Shown here piece after piece: positions 14,200 through 26,300 of a stretch of DNA of 64,000 bases. The stretch is taken from the NCBI RefSeq assembly GCF_028389875.1, contig NC_084687.1, forward strand, positions 3,446,157-3,510,156. The letters are read 5' to 3'. The notes beneath the pieces are model-generated. The model made no database searches and was not told the DNA's origin. It saw only the letters and a list, made by a program, of their open reading frames with translations. Positions within the stretch are counted from its first letter, which is position 1. Every line of letters starts with the position of its first letter. Source of the stretch: Rhea pennata (Eukaryota; Chordata; Aves; Rheiformes; Rheidae). The translations under genes were made by a program, and so were the position numbers.

Positions 14200-15343
14200 A
14201 ATATTCTTGGTGGGCAAGAGAAAACGAGTCATGCCTGGGGTTGAGGTGTTGATTTAAGAATAACATAGTCACTGACGAAACAGTAAGTAATCCTCTTTGG
14301 AAAATCATCCTCATAGACTGTTTGTATAAAAATAATTCAAAACACAATGCAAGCCTGGTGCAAACATTTCTAGCAAACGTACCAAAGGGGCTGGCTGTCT
14401 CCAAGCGCCAGAAGAGAAGGGCGAACGTTTGGTGGCAGAAAGCCCTTTGCTCGTTGACTGTGAGCACTTTGGTCTCTTGACTTTGCTGCTCGGCCGCGTT
14501 TAGTACCCCCAAAGGCTAGCAGAGCAGTGCTTTAAGCACCAGTTGCGTGCCGAAACCTCTCTGATTGCTTTCATCCTCCCTTAGGTTTCATACTGATGCG
14601 TTAGGAGGACATCATCAGAGAAGATCCCGGCAGTTTGTCCGTCACTCTGAGATCAGCTTTCACGTTTTGCCTCGTGTTTTGCCCCAGTTAGTTAGCATGC
14701 CCCAGTCGGCGCTGTTTACCTGCTGGCACGCACGTTTTTCTGCAAAGCTCTTGCTGGGGGGATCTCCTGGGGCAACACGAGAGATGTGGCATTGCACCGT
14801 TGACCGAAAAGCGAAAGCTGGGAGAGCTATGAAATTATCTGCAGCTCTGAAACAAGCATCTTTGTTGCTTTTGCCAGTCTACGGGGACTCTTAAGTCTTG
14901 TAAGAACTGGTGCTGGTGGTAAAGAAGTTGGAGGACTGTTCAGGAGAAATCTTGTGGGGGGTGCCCAGGCTTCGGTGGTGCAGGTTGCTGAGGACAGCAA
15001 GTTAATGGCTGCTCCCCAACGCCGTAGCAGTTCACCAGGTGGTGAAGGCAGGCTGCTGTCAGCCCCGTGCATGAAATGAAATCTATGGTTTTTGTGCGCC
15101 TTGTGGTTCAGTAGTTCTGAGCTTGGGTGGCCCCTGGGAAAGGATTTTCCGCTCTGCATGCTCGAGATGTACTCTGAACTTCCTGTGCAGGCCAAACAGA
15201 AGAGAGGGGTTTCTTAATTACTTTTTAACCCTTTCCTCCATCCCCTTACACAAGCTCTTGTGCTGCTTTCGCAGCTCCTACCGGGAGCCCGGGCCGTGCC
15301 TGCGTGCCGTGGCAGCTCAGTGTGCTGTGTGGTGTCTCCCCAG

Positions 15344-15472
15344 GTGTGGTGCCTATGAAAGGAGACCATGACTACTGATGAGGCCACCAAAAATGAAGGG
15401 GAGGTGCAGGCAGCAGCTCTTGCTGAACGTGGAGAGGACATCACGCCTGCTCAAGACCGAGGGGTCCTGAAG
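15344..15472 (+). CDS. FKBP5: FKBP5 exon 2 (first coding exon; ATG at 15368)
   Basis: The acceptor CCCCAG ends at 15343. The start codon lies 24 nt into the exon. The 35 codons run from MTTDEATK to DRGVLK, followed by donor GTGAGG (phase 0). Confidence 0.93.
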
Positions 15473-18400
15473 GTGAGGCAGCCGGCAAGAGCTCCCCACT
15501 TTGGAATGAGTGACTGTATTGACTCTGAATTCCCAGCCCTTGGGTGGCCTACAGCTTCCAGGACTGTAAGATTGATCCTTTTGCTTTCTAAAGGAGACTA
15601 GCATGTCCAATAACACTTAGAATAATGAAGGATGGAGTGGCATTTGAGACTAAAACTGCAGCACAGATTCGGTGTGCTCAATGAATTTCACTGCTGTTGT
15701 GTTTCTAATCAGATTATTAGCTGTAAATCCACAAAGCATTTCTGTGTGTTGCTCATGGACATTAGAAAGAGCACATTACTTAGGTCATCTACTCTGCTCT
15801 ATAACCCCTTTTTCATATTCAAGGCCATTTCTGGATAGTTCTTCTAACCAATGCTTGCTCTTCTCCAGTTGAATAGGACCTTTCCTCTAATAATAGCATC
15901 CTCCCCTGCCTCCATCCTGAGCCTGAGAACTGCTTGTTCCAGGCTGTAGCATTAAAAAAAAAAAGTGTTGACAAGAAGCAAGTAGCGAAATGACACACCC
16001 CTGTGAGTAAAATTTGTACGGACAGAAAGCAAGTGTAATTGCATTTGCTTCAGATTTCTAACCGTGCTGTTTATTCAGACACCTCCGCAGAGCTTCAAAG
16101 TACATGCAGATCCCTGCACTGAGGTCTGCCACGCTCGCGTACAGTGCAAGTCGTGGCTGAAGTTTGGGATTTGTTTTTAGGGGTTGGTAGGAGGGCAAAC
16201 GAAATTGCTCCCTCTCTAGCTTTTCTGTGGGCTGGGGGAGCATCTGGAGACCTGGGCTGGGGACGAGATAGCAGCAATAGCTGCTCACAGTGGGACTCTC
16301 TCTCCTAGATTATTAAAAGGCCTGGGAATGAGGATGAGTCTCCCATGATCGGAGACAAGGTTTATGTCCACTACAAAGGAAAACTGGCCAATGGCAAAAA
16401 ATTCGACTCCAGCCGTGATAGGAATGAGCCGTTTATCTTCAGCCTCGGTAAAGGTAAGGAGAGGGACTGCAGGGGTGAGCTGTGTTGCTGGGGACAGGGT
16501 GGCACAGGAATGCACAAAACCCAGGAGCACTGGGAATCGCAAACCGTGGGGTTGCCACTGGTAGGTCTGGGGGAACTGAGCACCGTGCCCCTGCAGGACG
16601 AAGGGACCACGTCAGCCCTGCATTTCCAGGTGACATCTCAGTCTTCAGTGCAGCTCTTTTGGGGTGCATTCCTTGTGACATCCAGGCTGGATTTTCAGCA
16701 GTTCAGGCTGTAAATCATGCTCTCCTGCCTGATATTTGCCTTTTTCCTAGGCCAGGTCATCAAGGCATGGGACATCGGGGTCGCTACCATGAAGAAGGGA
16801 GAGATCTGCTACTTGCTGTGCAAACCGGAGTATGCGTATGGCTCTGCTGGCAGTGCCCCCAAAATCCCCTCCAATGCAACCCTCTTTTTTGAGGCAAGTA
16901 TGATGAAGACCCTGGGTATTGAAGCTGTGGGGCTGGGCTGCCGCGGGTGAGTTAGCGCTTTCCCTTCTGCTTTGCCAGCCAGCTCAAAAACAGCTTGGAT
17001 TCCTGAAATGTGTCCCTCTGCTCCAGGAACTGATGCCAGTGTTTTCTCAGAAATGTGTGTCTGAACTGGAGAGGCTGTGACCAAAGAACAACTCTGCTGT
17101 GCAGCCCGGCAGAGAGGCCTGGCTGGGAAGCACAGGGAGAGAGCTGGCACAAAGGGGAGAACAAATAGATTCCCGAATTAAAAACACACACGAAAGGAGA
17201 AAACGGCTCGGAAATGCCTTCATGTGCTAAAAATCGATTAATGCCACCGAGCGGTATGAAAGCAAGTTTTTTGGCACAGCGGAGCGGCAGGTCAGCTAAG
17301 CTGTGTACTCTGTGTATACGCTCGCTTGGCAGGGCCTCGCACATAAAAGCAGTAAAACCTCGGCAGAAGAACTGGGTCTGTCGTAAATTAAGGCTCGGTC
17401 CTTCTAAGTCCCGACAGCAGTTCAGCTGCCTTTTGTGGCTGCAGGTCGGAGCCTGGCCGGTGTTGTCAGCAAACTAAGCGGAAACTCCTAATGACACTAT
17501 TCCTGGGTTGTCTTCAGAGCAGTTTTCATAGCACCTTCCAGCGCTGGTTGTGTTGTACCCTTACAGCATTAATAAATGTAGTCTTGCTGTTACTTTGTGT
17601 TACGTTTCAGGTACTGGATGTGGCCCAATTTTTAATAAATTGGGTCTATTATACTGTGGCTTGGAGCTAGCTTTTATGGGCAACTTTTGCTTGTCAGCTG
17701 AATGGAGAATGAGTTTGCTTGGCTTTCCAGCTCTAGGATGAACTGTTGCTTTGTGGGTTTTTTGTTGTTTTTCTCCCCTCCTCCCCCTCCACCCAGAGCT
17801 CTGCCTATTTCTTTCTCTCTTTTTTTAATCTTCTAGGTTGAGTTGCTTGATTTCAAAGGTGAGGACTTATTTGAGGATGGAGGGATAATCCGGAGAATCA
17901 AGAGGAAGGGAGAAGGCTATTCGAACCCAAACGAAGGCGCTACAGTAGAAAGTGAGTATCAGCCTCTCTGCAGGGCATACCTATATGTACCAGAGCAGTG
18001 AAGCCAGTGTGCAATGGGATGGGACTGGTGGCAGCTTCTGCCTTCAGAGGGAGAAGCCTGAATTGGAGCAGCCTGTGCTTTTTTTTTCTGCTTTTTTTTT
18101 TTTTTTTTCTTTCTTCTCTCTCCTTGCAACTCCCTAGCAGAGTGCACTCCGGGAGCCACGCTGCTCAGGCAGCTGCAGAAAGCGCGTCGGCCTTGTTTCG
18201 TGGTAGGGAGTAGTCATTTGATCTGTCACAAGGCCAAGCAGGATGGAGAAGAGTTGGGAGGGCAGTGGTTAAGTATCTCCCTGTGGATGTCAGCATTTGA
18301 TATGTTCATACAAAATTCTTCCTTGGCATGGCCCGCGGTGGCCGTTCCAGAACTGCTGGCTCAAAGGGTTTACTGGAAAACCTCAAATGGAGGGAGCAGC

Positions 18401-20251
18401 CAGCTGATGATGGAGTGACCACTTGAATATAACCTGCGCTCTGTTTTCTTAGTCATGTTGGCCACAAATTCTGCTGTTGGCCCGCTCCAGCTTTGACAAC
18501 GACCAAATTTCTGCAAGCCCTGGAGCTGCTTAGCTTGCTGCTGGAGAGGTAGCTCCCGCGGGGCATCGGGAGTAGTTCCTTCTCTGCTCTCCCCTGTAAC
18601 TATTTCGCATGCTTGCCACTCTTGTTTTGCTGTGTGAGTGGCTGCAAAGATGCAGTTGTCTTCAGGACCAACACGTTGGCTGCTTTGAAAATCCAGGCTC
18701 TGGCTGGTCTGCCATGCAGCTGATTATGTTGCTTGCTAAGAGTCAAAGTTTTAATCAAGCGAAGACTTCAGTGCTACCAGTGCTAAGAGTTTCTCCTTGT
18801 CTGAAGGAGGCAATAGGCAGTTTCTTTGGGCGCCTAGTTCCAAATGTTTATCGTCATTTTGGTGGTTTCTATTGCCTTTACTGCGGAATGGAGCCTTTTC
18901 TTTTCCCATCCATGTGGCCAGAGGATTGCTGCTAACTTCTGATTACTGCTAACTAGAGAGAGTAAATTAATACAAAGGATTTGCTGAAGTCAGTATGGTT
19001 TTAACTGACATCATAAATTGGCCGAAAGATAATGAGCTCGGATCTCATTCAGATCTCTCTGAACACCCTCTCCATAAACGTGACGGAGTATTTCTGGTCA
19101 CGTTTCTAGAGCAAACATTTCACACAGGGTGGGAGTTAGGCTAGGGAGAAAGCCAGCTTTTTTTTTTTTTTTCCCTTTTTTTTTCTTCCCAAGAACAACT
19201 CAGCCTTAGAGTTGGAGCTAACTAGCTATGTAAGCTTAGTTTCTTCTATCCATTTCAGAACTTTTGTGCATCAAGTCTGATTAACTTCCTTTAGCAAAGG
19301 GGAGGAATAAAACTTCCTGCCTCAAATGACTAGTTCTTCTAGCTTTTAGTTCTTTTTTACTAGACCTTTTTAAAGGAAAAAGGTCTTAGGGTTTTTTGAG
19401 TCAATTTGACTGTCTGCCTATCACATGTTTAATAGCATAATTGTATACATTGTAACCAGCTGGGAGTAGAGTTTCAAGCTTACTTCACTGTATCAAAGGT
19501 TAAATTAAAAAAAGCAGACTAAATATAACTGAAATCATAGTTCCTGCATTCCTCCTTAGTACTGTTTTTATTTTTTATTTTTTTAAATTTATTTAAATAG
19601 GCTGTTAGGTTTGACTGTGATAAGTAGATGTGTGCCCGGGTGCCGAGGGAAGGGGGAGAGCTGTGGTTTCCTGCCCGCTTTCTCCTTTGCAGCATGCTGC
19701 TTGAATCTTTCTTGAATGTGACAGTGGTCTAATTACTCAGAACAGGACTGAGTCAGGAAGAGGGAAAACACAAAAGAGTAATCACTTCCCTGAGAGAGCC
19801 TGAAGAGCCAAATTGCTGATCCGGAATAACTTTCCAGGAGAGATTCTGTTCTCATAGGTTAAGGGAAAAAAAAAATAAAAAGCTTTAGGACTGCACACCT
19901 ATTTCAAATGTATGTTTGGTTTTGAGCAAATGCTGAAAGTGGGAGCACACGCACAGTCAAAATGATAGAGATTAATGCCCTCTGAGGCAATCTTGCATAA
20001 CACCCGCTGCCTGTGCAGGGCAGAGATCAGGAACTCTGTGCTAATCCCAGTGGCAACACTCGTGCTGTGCCAGCAGCTTGATTCATAGCAATTTACTCTT
20101 GTGGCCTTTAATTCATTTGGATCTACCTATATGTGTGGGGCCTGGATACCCTCAAACACAGTGAGAAAGGAGGGGGAGGAATAGCACCAGACAACAGGCT
20201 ATTTGTTTGTAATTATAATTATAGCTAATTTCAGGGGAGCATTTTGGGTAC

Positions 20252-20305
<54 letters not shown>

Positions 20306-23300
20306 GTTTTTACAAATGCAACAGTCCGTAGTACTACTTACCTTGGAGAGTTTTGCTCAAGGCTGCGTGGGGGGCACTCCGCTGAGCGCGCGGCCGCTGC
20401 GGGGGCAGGCTCCCAGCCTGGCGCGGCAGCGGCCTTCGACATTCGTGAAGCGGGGGGACAGAGGGGGTTTATCTTCCCTATGTATCTGGGGGGTCAGAGG
20501 GGTGGTGAAACCCAGGAGCCACCTCCGCCCCGGGCACTCGTTCGATTCTCTGCTCCTGAAACCCCGTGTTAACTCAGGGAGTAGCACGAAGGTGCCTGGC
20601 ATTGCTGCTATAATTAGACTGGAAGAAAATGTATGCTTCCAAGAGCAAGCATCTCTGGGCTTGAGTTTCGAAAGAATTTTTATAGATTTGAGTTTTACAG
20701 ACCATAATTCACAGTTCCGGTTCCTAAAACACAGGCTGCAGTAGAGATCTAGCATTCCAGCTTTTGTTACAACCTTCCCCCCCTCCTCCCCGTTTTAATC
20801 TGAGTACAAATTGCTGTCAGCACATCAAGTTCATGTGCCAGCCGCACTCAGTACACTGTGTTCTGAGCTCTTCAAAAACAAAATCGCTGCAGGCACCGAG
20901 AGAACAATAAGTCAGTGCTGCAGCCGAAGTGATGTTCGGCAGCCTGGCGGGGGCTTTTCTCTGTGTAATCCAAGAGTAACTGCAGCCAACTGACCTGCTT
21001 CAGATAGCACTGAAATAGTCCTGGAAACCAGAGCAGAGATTTCCTTGTTGCCAGTGTATTTTATATGCGATTAAAGTGGAGTGAAACTCCTCTGCTCCCC
21101 TTGAAGGAAGGGGACTGGGTGCTCGTGGCCTCTGGTGTATCCAATTTTAAAGCTTGCTCGTCCAGTTAGTGCCACGCTGGTGACAGGTTACCTGTGAATG
21201 TGTTAGCACCGGAGCTGGGGGCTCGTTTCAGGGCTCCGGGCTGGCGGCACAGAGCAGACCAGGCTGTGTTCACTGGGAACATGCAAGCTGATGGGAGGGA
21301 GGTAATGTGGTGCTGTAAGGTTGCTGGGTTACCCGTATTTTAGGCAGAATATTCCTTTTTCCTCCTCTTAGGAAAATAATCGGTTTGGCTGGGGTGGTAC
21401 GAGAGCGGAGGTTAGCCCTGGTACGGCGGAGCTTTGCCTTTGCTCTCGTCTCGGGCTCTGGGTACTGGATAAGCACAGCGCCCGAGGGTTTGCCGCAGCT
21501 CCGTCCCGCCGCGCGCGTGGCCCGGGGGCCCGGTGGCAGCGCTGCTCGTCCCGAGCCGGGCGAGCGGGCGGGCGCGGGCCGCGCCCCGGCGTGAGCGTCC
21601 TTTCGCCACCCCTCTCCGGCCTCTGCTGCGCCGGGCGTCGCGCAAGCTCGCGGCTCCGGTGAGGTTCCCGGAGGAGCGCTCCGGAGGAGCTGTCGCGTGG
21701 GGTACTGCGAGGGGGGAGCTCGATGCCCCGCTCCCGTGGCGGGGAGAACGACCCCGGGCGCTGCTGCTGCGCGGGCTCGGGGCCGTGTCGACGAAAACAG
21801 CAGCGTTTGATACCCGGGGGCTGGGCCTGCCCTATAAAAGGCTGCGTATCCCCGGCCAGCGCTGCGGCAGCTGCTCTTGCTTAAGCTCTGGATTTCTTTC
21901 TGGGGCCTTCGGCGCTCCAAGGGCGCGGGACGGGGCAGGTGCCGGCGGGGCCGGCGGCCGCTTTCCCGTCAGCAAGCTGACGTTGCTCTGCTGGGTTTGT
22001 TCACCTCTGCTGGTGAACTCGGCCGTCTCCCGTGGTTCCTGCTGGAGAGCCTGCTGATCTTTTCTTGTGCTTGTGTCCTGCCATCTCCTCGTGACGTCCA
22101 GGACAAGATGTTTTGTGCCTCGTGGTAACTCAGGTTACATCTCTCACTGATGCAGAGACTCCGAGGCGAGCCAGCGGCTCTGAACAGAGCGATGTGCGAG
22201 GCTGCAGGCTGCCTGTTAGCTTCCTTAATAGCGCTCCGCAGTGCTCCTGGGATCCTCTGCCAGAGGCAGGTTGTCAGAGAGAAGCTCATCTCCGATTCCT
22301 TCCCCGCTGGTTTGCAGCGCTGCGGTTGAGGGGAGGAAAGCGCAGCCAGCGCCTCGCTGCCGGCGCTCTGGACCTCTGCGGTGCGGATGGCGGGTGGAGA
22401 GCAAACTCCTCGCGGTTACGGAGAGGGCCGTTTTCTCTCAAAGAGCCTCTGCTCTGGTGTTGTCCTCTTCCCCACTGCACCAGCTTGTGCATGGGGAGTA
22501 TCTTCTAATTTCAGCTCTGCAGTGTACTAAGATAAAGCTTACTTCCTTCCAGGCTGTTAGGAAACATATGTCTTCCTCACTCCAAGGGCTGGCAACACCA
22601 GCCCGGCAAGTGGCTGCAAAGTTACTAAGTGCAACTTCAACAACATTAATGCCTACTACGAGTTTTTACTTTTCACTAGTACATTGGGGTTTCTAATGAA
22701 ATTGTTTTTAGGTATATATTTGCCTGCACACACAGTCATACGTATTGTGCTTTGGATATAAAATGCAAAGAACATAAACTTTCCCTGAAGCATGTAACCA
22801 TCTGCAGGACTGAATAAATAAAGAACAGTCTTGCTTTGGAAATCTAGCCAGAAGTACCAGGTGGCAAACGTGTCAGGTACCTGTTGTCCGCTCTGGCTGT
22901 ATTCCTGCCAGCTCCTCAGGCTGGAACAGCATGGCTATTAGTTGGAGATTAAGAAAAAAATGTTTATCTTGTACTTTTGCTTCTCAGAGGCAGGAGAACA
23001 TAGCCTTGTTATTTGAGGTATAAGGTGAGTGTATAGCACTGTATGGAAGATTTGTAATCACGATGATAAAGCCTTGTGTTTGGGGCAGTTTGCCAGGAGC
23101 AATATCCAGTTCCAGTAAGACTGACTCGTACGGTTTCGTACAAGAGGAACATATTAGTCATTATGTTTATCTGTTGTCTGGTCCTTGCTTAGACGAGATA
23201 CGGCTTCATTGCTTTTCAGTAATGCTTGTTTCTAAACCCTCCCATCCCTCTCTGTTCGCTAGGGGCTCGTTTTGCTGGCCGCTGGCCAGTGTCACGCCGG

Positions 23301-26300
23301 CAGATAGTAGCCCGTCCTCCCTGCCCCTGCCGAGCTCCCCGGCGCTTGCAGCGCTCTGGCTCGGCCGCGGCGTTTGCTGGAGTCCGGGAGCTCGGAGCAG
23401 ATGTCATGGTCGAGCAGAATTTCCTCTGCGCTGTTAAGCGCAGCTGTGCAGATACCAAATGCACTCCCGGGTCCCTGAGACAGCCCACTTCACAAATGAG
23501 GAAAATGCCTTATAAAACGCTTGCTCCAGAGCCCGGCTGCCGGGCCGGGGACGCAGCTCTTAACTGCGGCCGAAAGCCACCCGCTGCAGGTTTGGTTTGC
23601 TTGGTGCTGCCTGAGTGTAGCCTTAACTGAGCGTTCTGGGGGATTTTTTGCGTGCTGCGCTGGCATCTCGCTCTGCTCTGCACCCTTGCAGTTCACCTGG
23701 AGGGATTCTGCGGAGGCACCAGGTTCGACTGCAAAGATGTGAAGTTCGTTGTTGGTGAAGGGGAGGACCACGACATCCCCATCGGAATAGACAAAGCTCT
23801 GGAGAAGATGCAGAGGGGAGAGCACTGCATCCTCTACCTTGGGCCACGGTAAGGGATGCTCCCCTCTGGGGACGCGGTGCTGTTGCTTGTAAACGCTCAG
23901 TTTTAAGTGACCAACATCAGAGGCGGTTTTAGCATTTCTGGAGGGCAGCAGTTCTGAGAAAATGGGAGTCTTTCAGGAGGTCTCAGATTAGCAACCCCAG
24001 CAGGAACAGCAAGAATGATTAGTGGCATGTGGGCAGGGATCTCAAGCTGCTTTAAAAAACAGGTAAGATGGCAGGGTGCTTTATCTGACTCCTGTGGCTG
24101 AAAGTCATCTGACTTTCCTGGAAATGGCCAGGGCTGGGTCCCTACACGAGTGGAGATGCTGCAGAGAGAACTGCTGTTTTCGCTTTCTGGAATATAAACA
24201 GGAGAATTTTGGCACCTGCACAAAATCTGTCCTGTTTTCGTACACACTGGTTTAGGCACATATCTGTTTAATAGTTTGAGCTATTATGATTTATACATAT
24301 TATTAACAAAACCTCTATCTCAACAATTGTAAGAAAAGTTCCTGTCCCGGGACTGGCTGTGGGAGCTATCAGAAAGCAGCAGAAAGGTATTTAAAGCAGA
24401 CTCGCTGCACCCAGTTGTGGCTGGAGAGGATGAGCCCAGATATTTACTGCATCTTACATTGCAGCATATCGGTGCTTGGGGAGAATAATATCATTCTGAT
24501 CCCAAAACGGTAGAAAGCTGTGGGCATAGAGCTGGATGTGAAAGTGGAGTTAACTTTTAGCAGTTTTAGCTTGCATTTATGGCCAGAAGCTATCTAAATG
24601 AAGCTTTTTAGGGGCCTAGCTTTTTCGAATGGCTTCCAAAGGTGCAGGGTTCGTTAAGGAAAGTGTTTAAAGAGAAGAGAATAAGATAATTTGTGGAAGG
24701 AAAAAGGGGCCGAAGAGCATGCGAGTAAATCGTCTCCGAGGAGCAGCTGTGCACCGCGGCTGGACGCTACGGGAGCAGTGTCGAGCGCACTTCTGTTCCT
24801 GCAGCACCGCTGCCGCGGAGGAAGCTCTTGGCACAGAGTCCCGACATCTGGTCCATCTCTGGAGCCTCGCGGGTAGCTTCCCGGGGAGCGCGGCTGGTGG
24901 GAGCGCTGGACCCAGCGCCTCGTCTCTCGCCCTCTCCTCCGCAGCTTTTTGTTTTTCTGTCGTTCCAGCTACGGGTTTGGCGAGGCGGGGAAGCCGAAAT
25001 ACGGCATCCAGGCGAACGCGGAGCTGGTGTACGAAGTCACGCTTAAAAGCTTCGAGAAGGTGAGGGTGCAGAGCTGCCCTGGTCCCTTGCGGAGGCTCCC
25101 GGGCGCGCCGTTTCCCTTTGAAACGTTCACCCTTTGTCCCTGGCGCGGCTGTAACGCGGCCCCTGCTGAAGTAGATACGTCAACAAAGATCTCTGTGTTC
25201 TTAATTTGTTCTTGTGTGTTGGTTTGTTTTATTTTTCTGGCCGGGGTCCAAGGCTGGTTCTCTTATTTGTTCCTTTTGTAACTTTTTTTTTTTTTCCCTT
25301 TCCCCTGGGCTGCACAGAAAAAAAGAAAAAAAAAAGTTTGTGTCCCGCCAGATGGCCCGGAGGAAGGCAGGGCCGGCGTGCCGAACAGGCCGTGCCCTTG
25401 GGGGAGCTGGGGCCCGGCCAGCGGGCGCTGCGGGAGCTGCCCGTGGGGCAGGGCAGGTGCTGCCCGGCCCAGCCGGGCCCATCTCGGAGGGAGGTTTTCC
25501 AAGCTGGCTTCGCTCCTCAGCCCTGGCGAGAACAGGGATGTGAGGACGTTGCAGACTCGACGCTTTCCCTTTCTGCTGGAAGATGTCTCTTCCCACCCTT
25601 TTCTTACCCGTTGGGGTTTACTTTTCTCGGGCTTTTTCATCCTGGGAGGTTGCGCTGGACAAACCATGTTACTTTTAATGCTGAGCTCAGAGTAAAGTCC
25701 TATGCCTGGCACTGATTTCTCTCTTGTAGCAGGTTCGTACCCCTTCCCACTCCAGACGTGCGGCCCTGTGTGCGCAGCGACTGGTGCTCTGTTCCTCTTC
25801 CTCGTCCCCTCCAGCCCCTCAAATCCAGAGCGCGCTGGATCTGCCCGCAGTCGTACTGCCCTGATGAGCCTCGCTTGTTAAAGATAAATCCTAGAAAGCC
25901 TTGTGGGTTTGCCTGCCCTGGAGGACACAGCCCTGCGTCGTAGTGTCCCGTTAACTTTGCTCCCTGTGAAAATTCCTGGTGGCGCGTGTATCTGATGGGC
26001 AGATCCAGGATTTCTCGGTGGCAAATTCCCCCGTGCTTTGCTCTCGCTGTGCTGTCCTCCCACTAACCCCGGGGGGCACAGCCAATTCCAAGTCGTAGCA
26101 GAGGGCAAGTTTCGTCAGCGCGCAGGAGCGCAGGGTTTTGGAGCCAGTGCATTTAGAAATGCAGGGTCTGTAAAAGTCGGTGTGTGCTGTTGGGCCCAGG
26201 GACACTCCCAGCACCGCGAGCTGCTGCTGGTGTTGTGTTCTCCTGTGCCTTGCAGTGATCGCTCCAAATGTTTATTTGCAGGCCAAAGAGTCGTGGGAGA

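Larger units (their letters stand above)
1..15343 (+). other. FKBP5: Non-coding stretch upstream of FKBP5 coding exon 1, probably FKBP5 intron 1
   Basis: No conserved protein-coding exon was recognised on either strand. Base composition is mixed, with many T homopolymers of 10 or more (for example near 1527, 1996, 2810, 8800, 14166). There is no strong CpG island; the nearest things to one are short CpG-richer blocks at about 10140-10260, 12060-12480 and 13850-13960. Human FKBP5 has a long first intron before the ATG-bearing exon 2, so I infer that this is the same intron and that the main promoter lies left of the window. No recognisable LINE, LTR or tRNA was found. Confidence 0.6.
17952..23691 (+). 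other. FKBP5: FKBP5 intron 5 (5.7 kb), regulatory-rich
   Basis: The largest intron inside the coding part. It contains a 49-nt T tract (20256-20304), a GC-rich patch with a NotI-type site (20360-20460), a near-consensus glucocorticoid response element (20850-20864), and a CpG island with a TATA box (21400-22130). No coding exon is supported inside it. Confidence 0.85.

Noticed and set aside
20530-20560. GTTCGATTC, resembling a tRNA B box
   Set aside because: The flanking bases do not form a T stem and no A box or acceptor stem can be placed.
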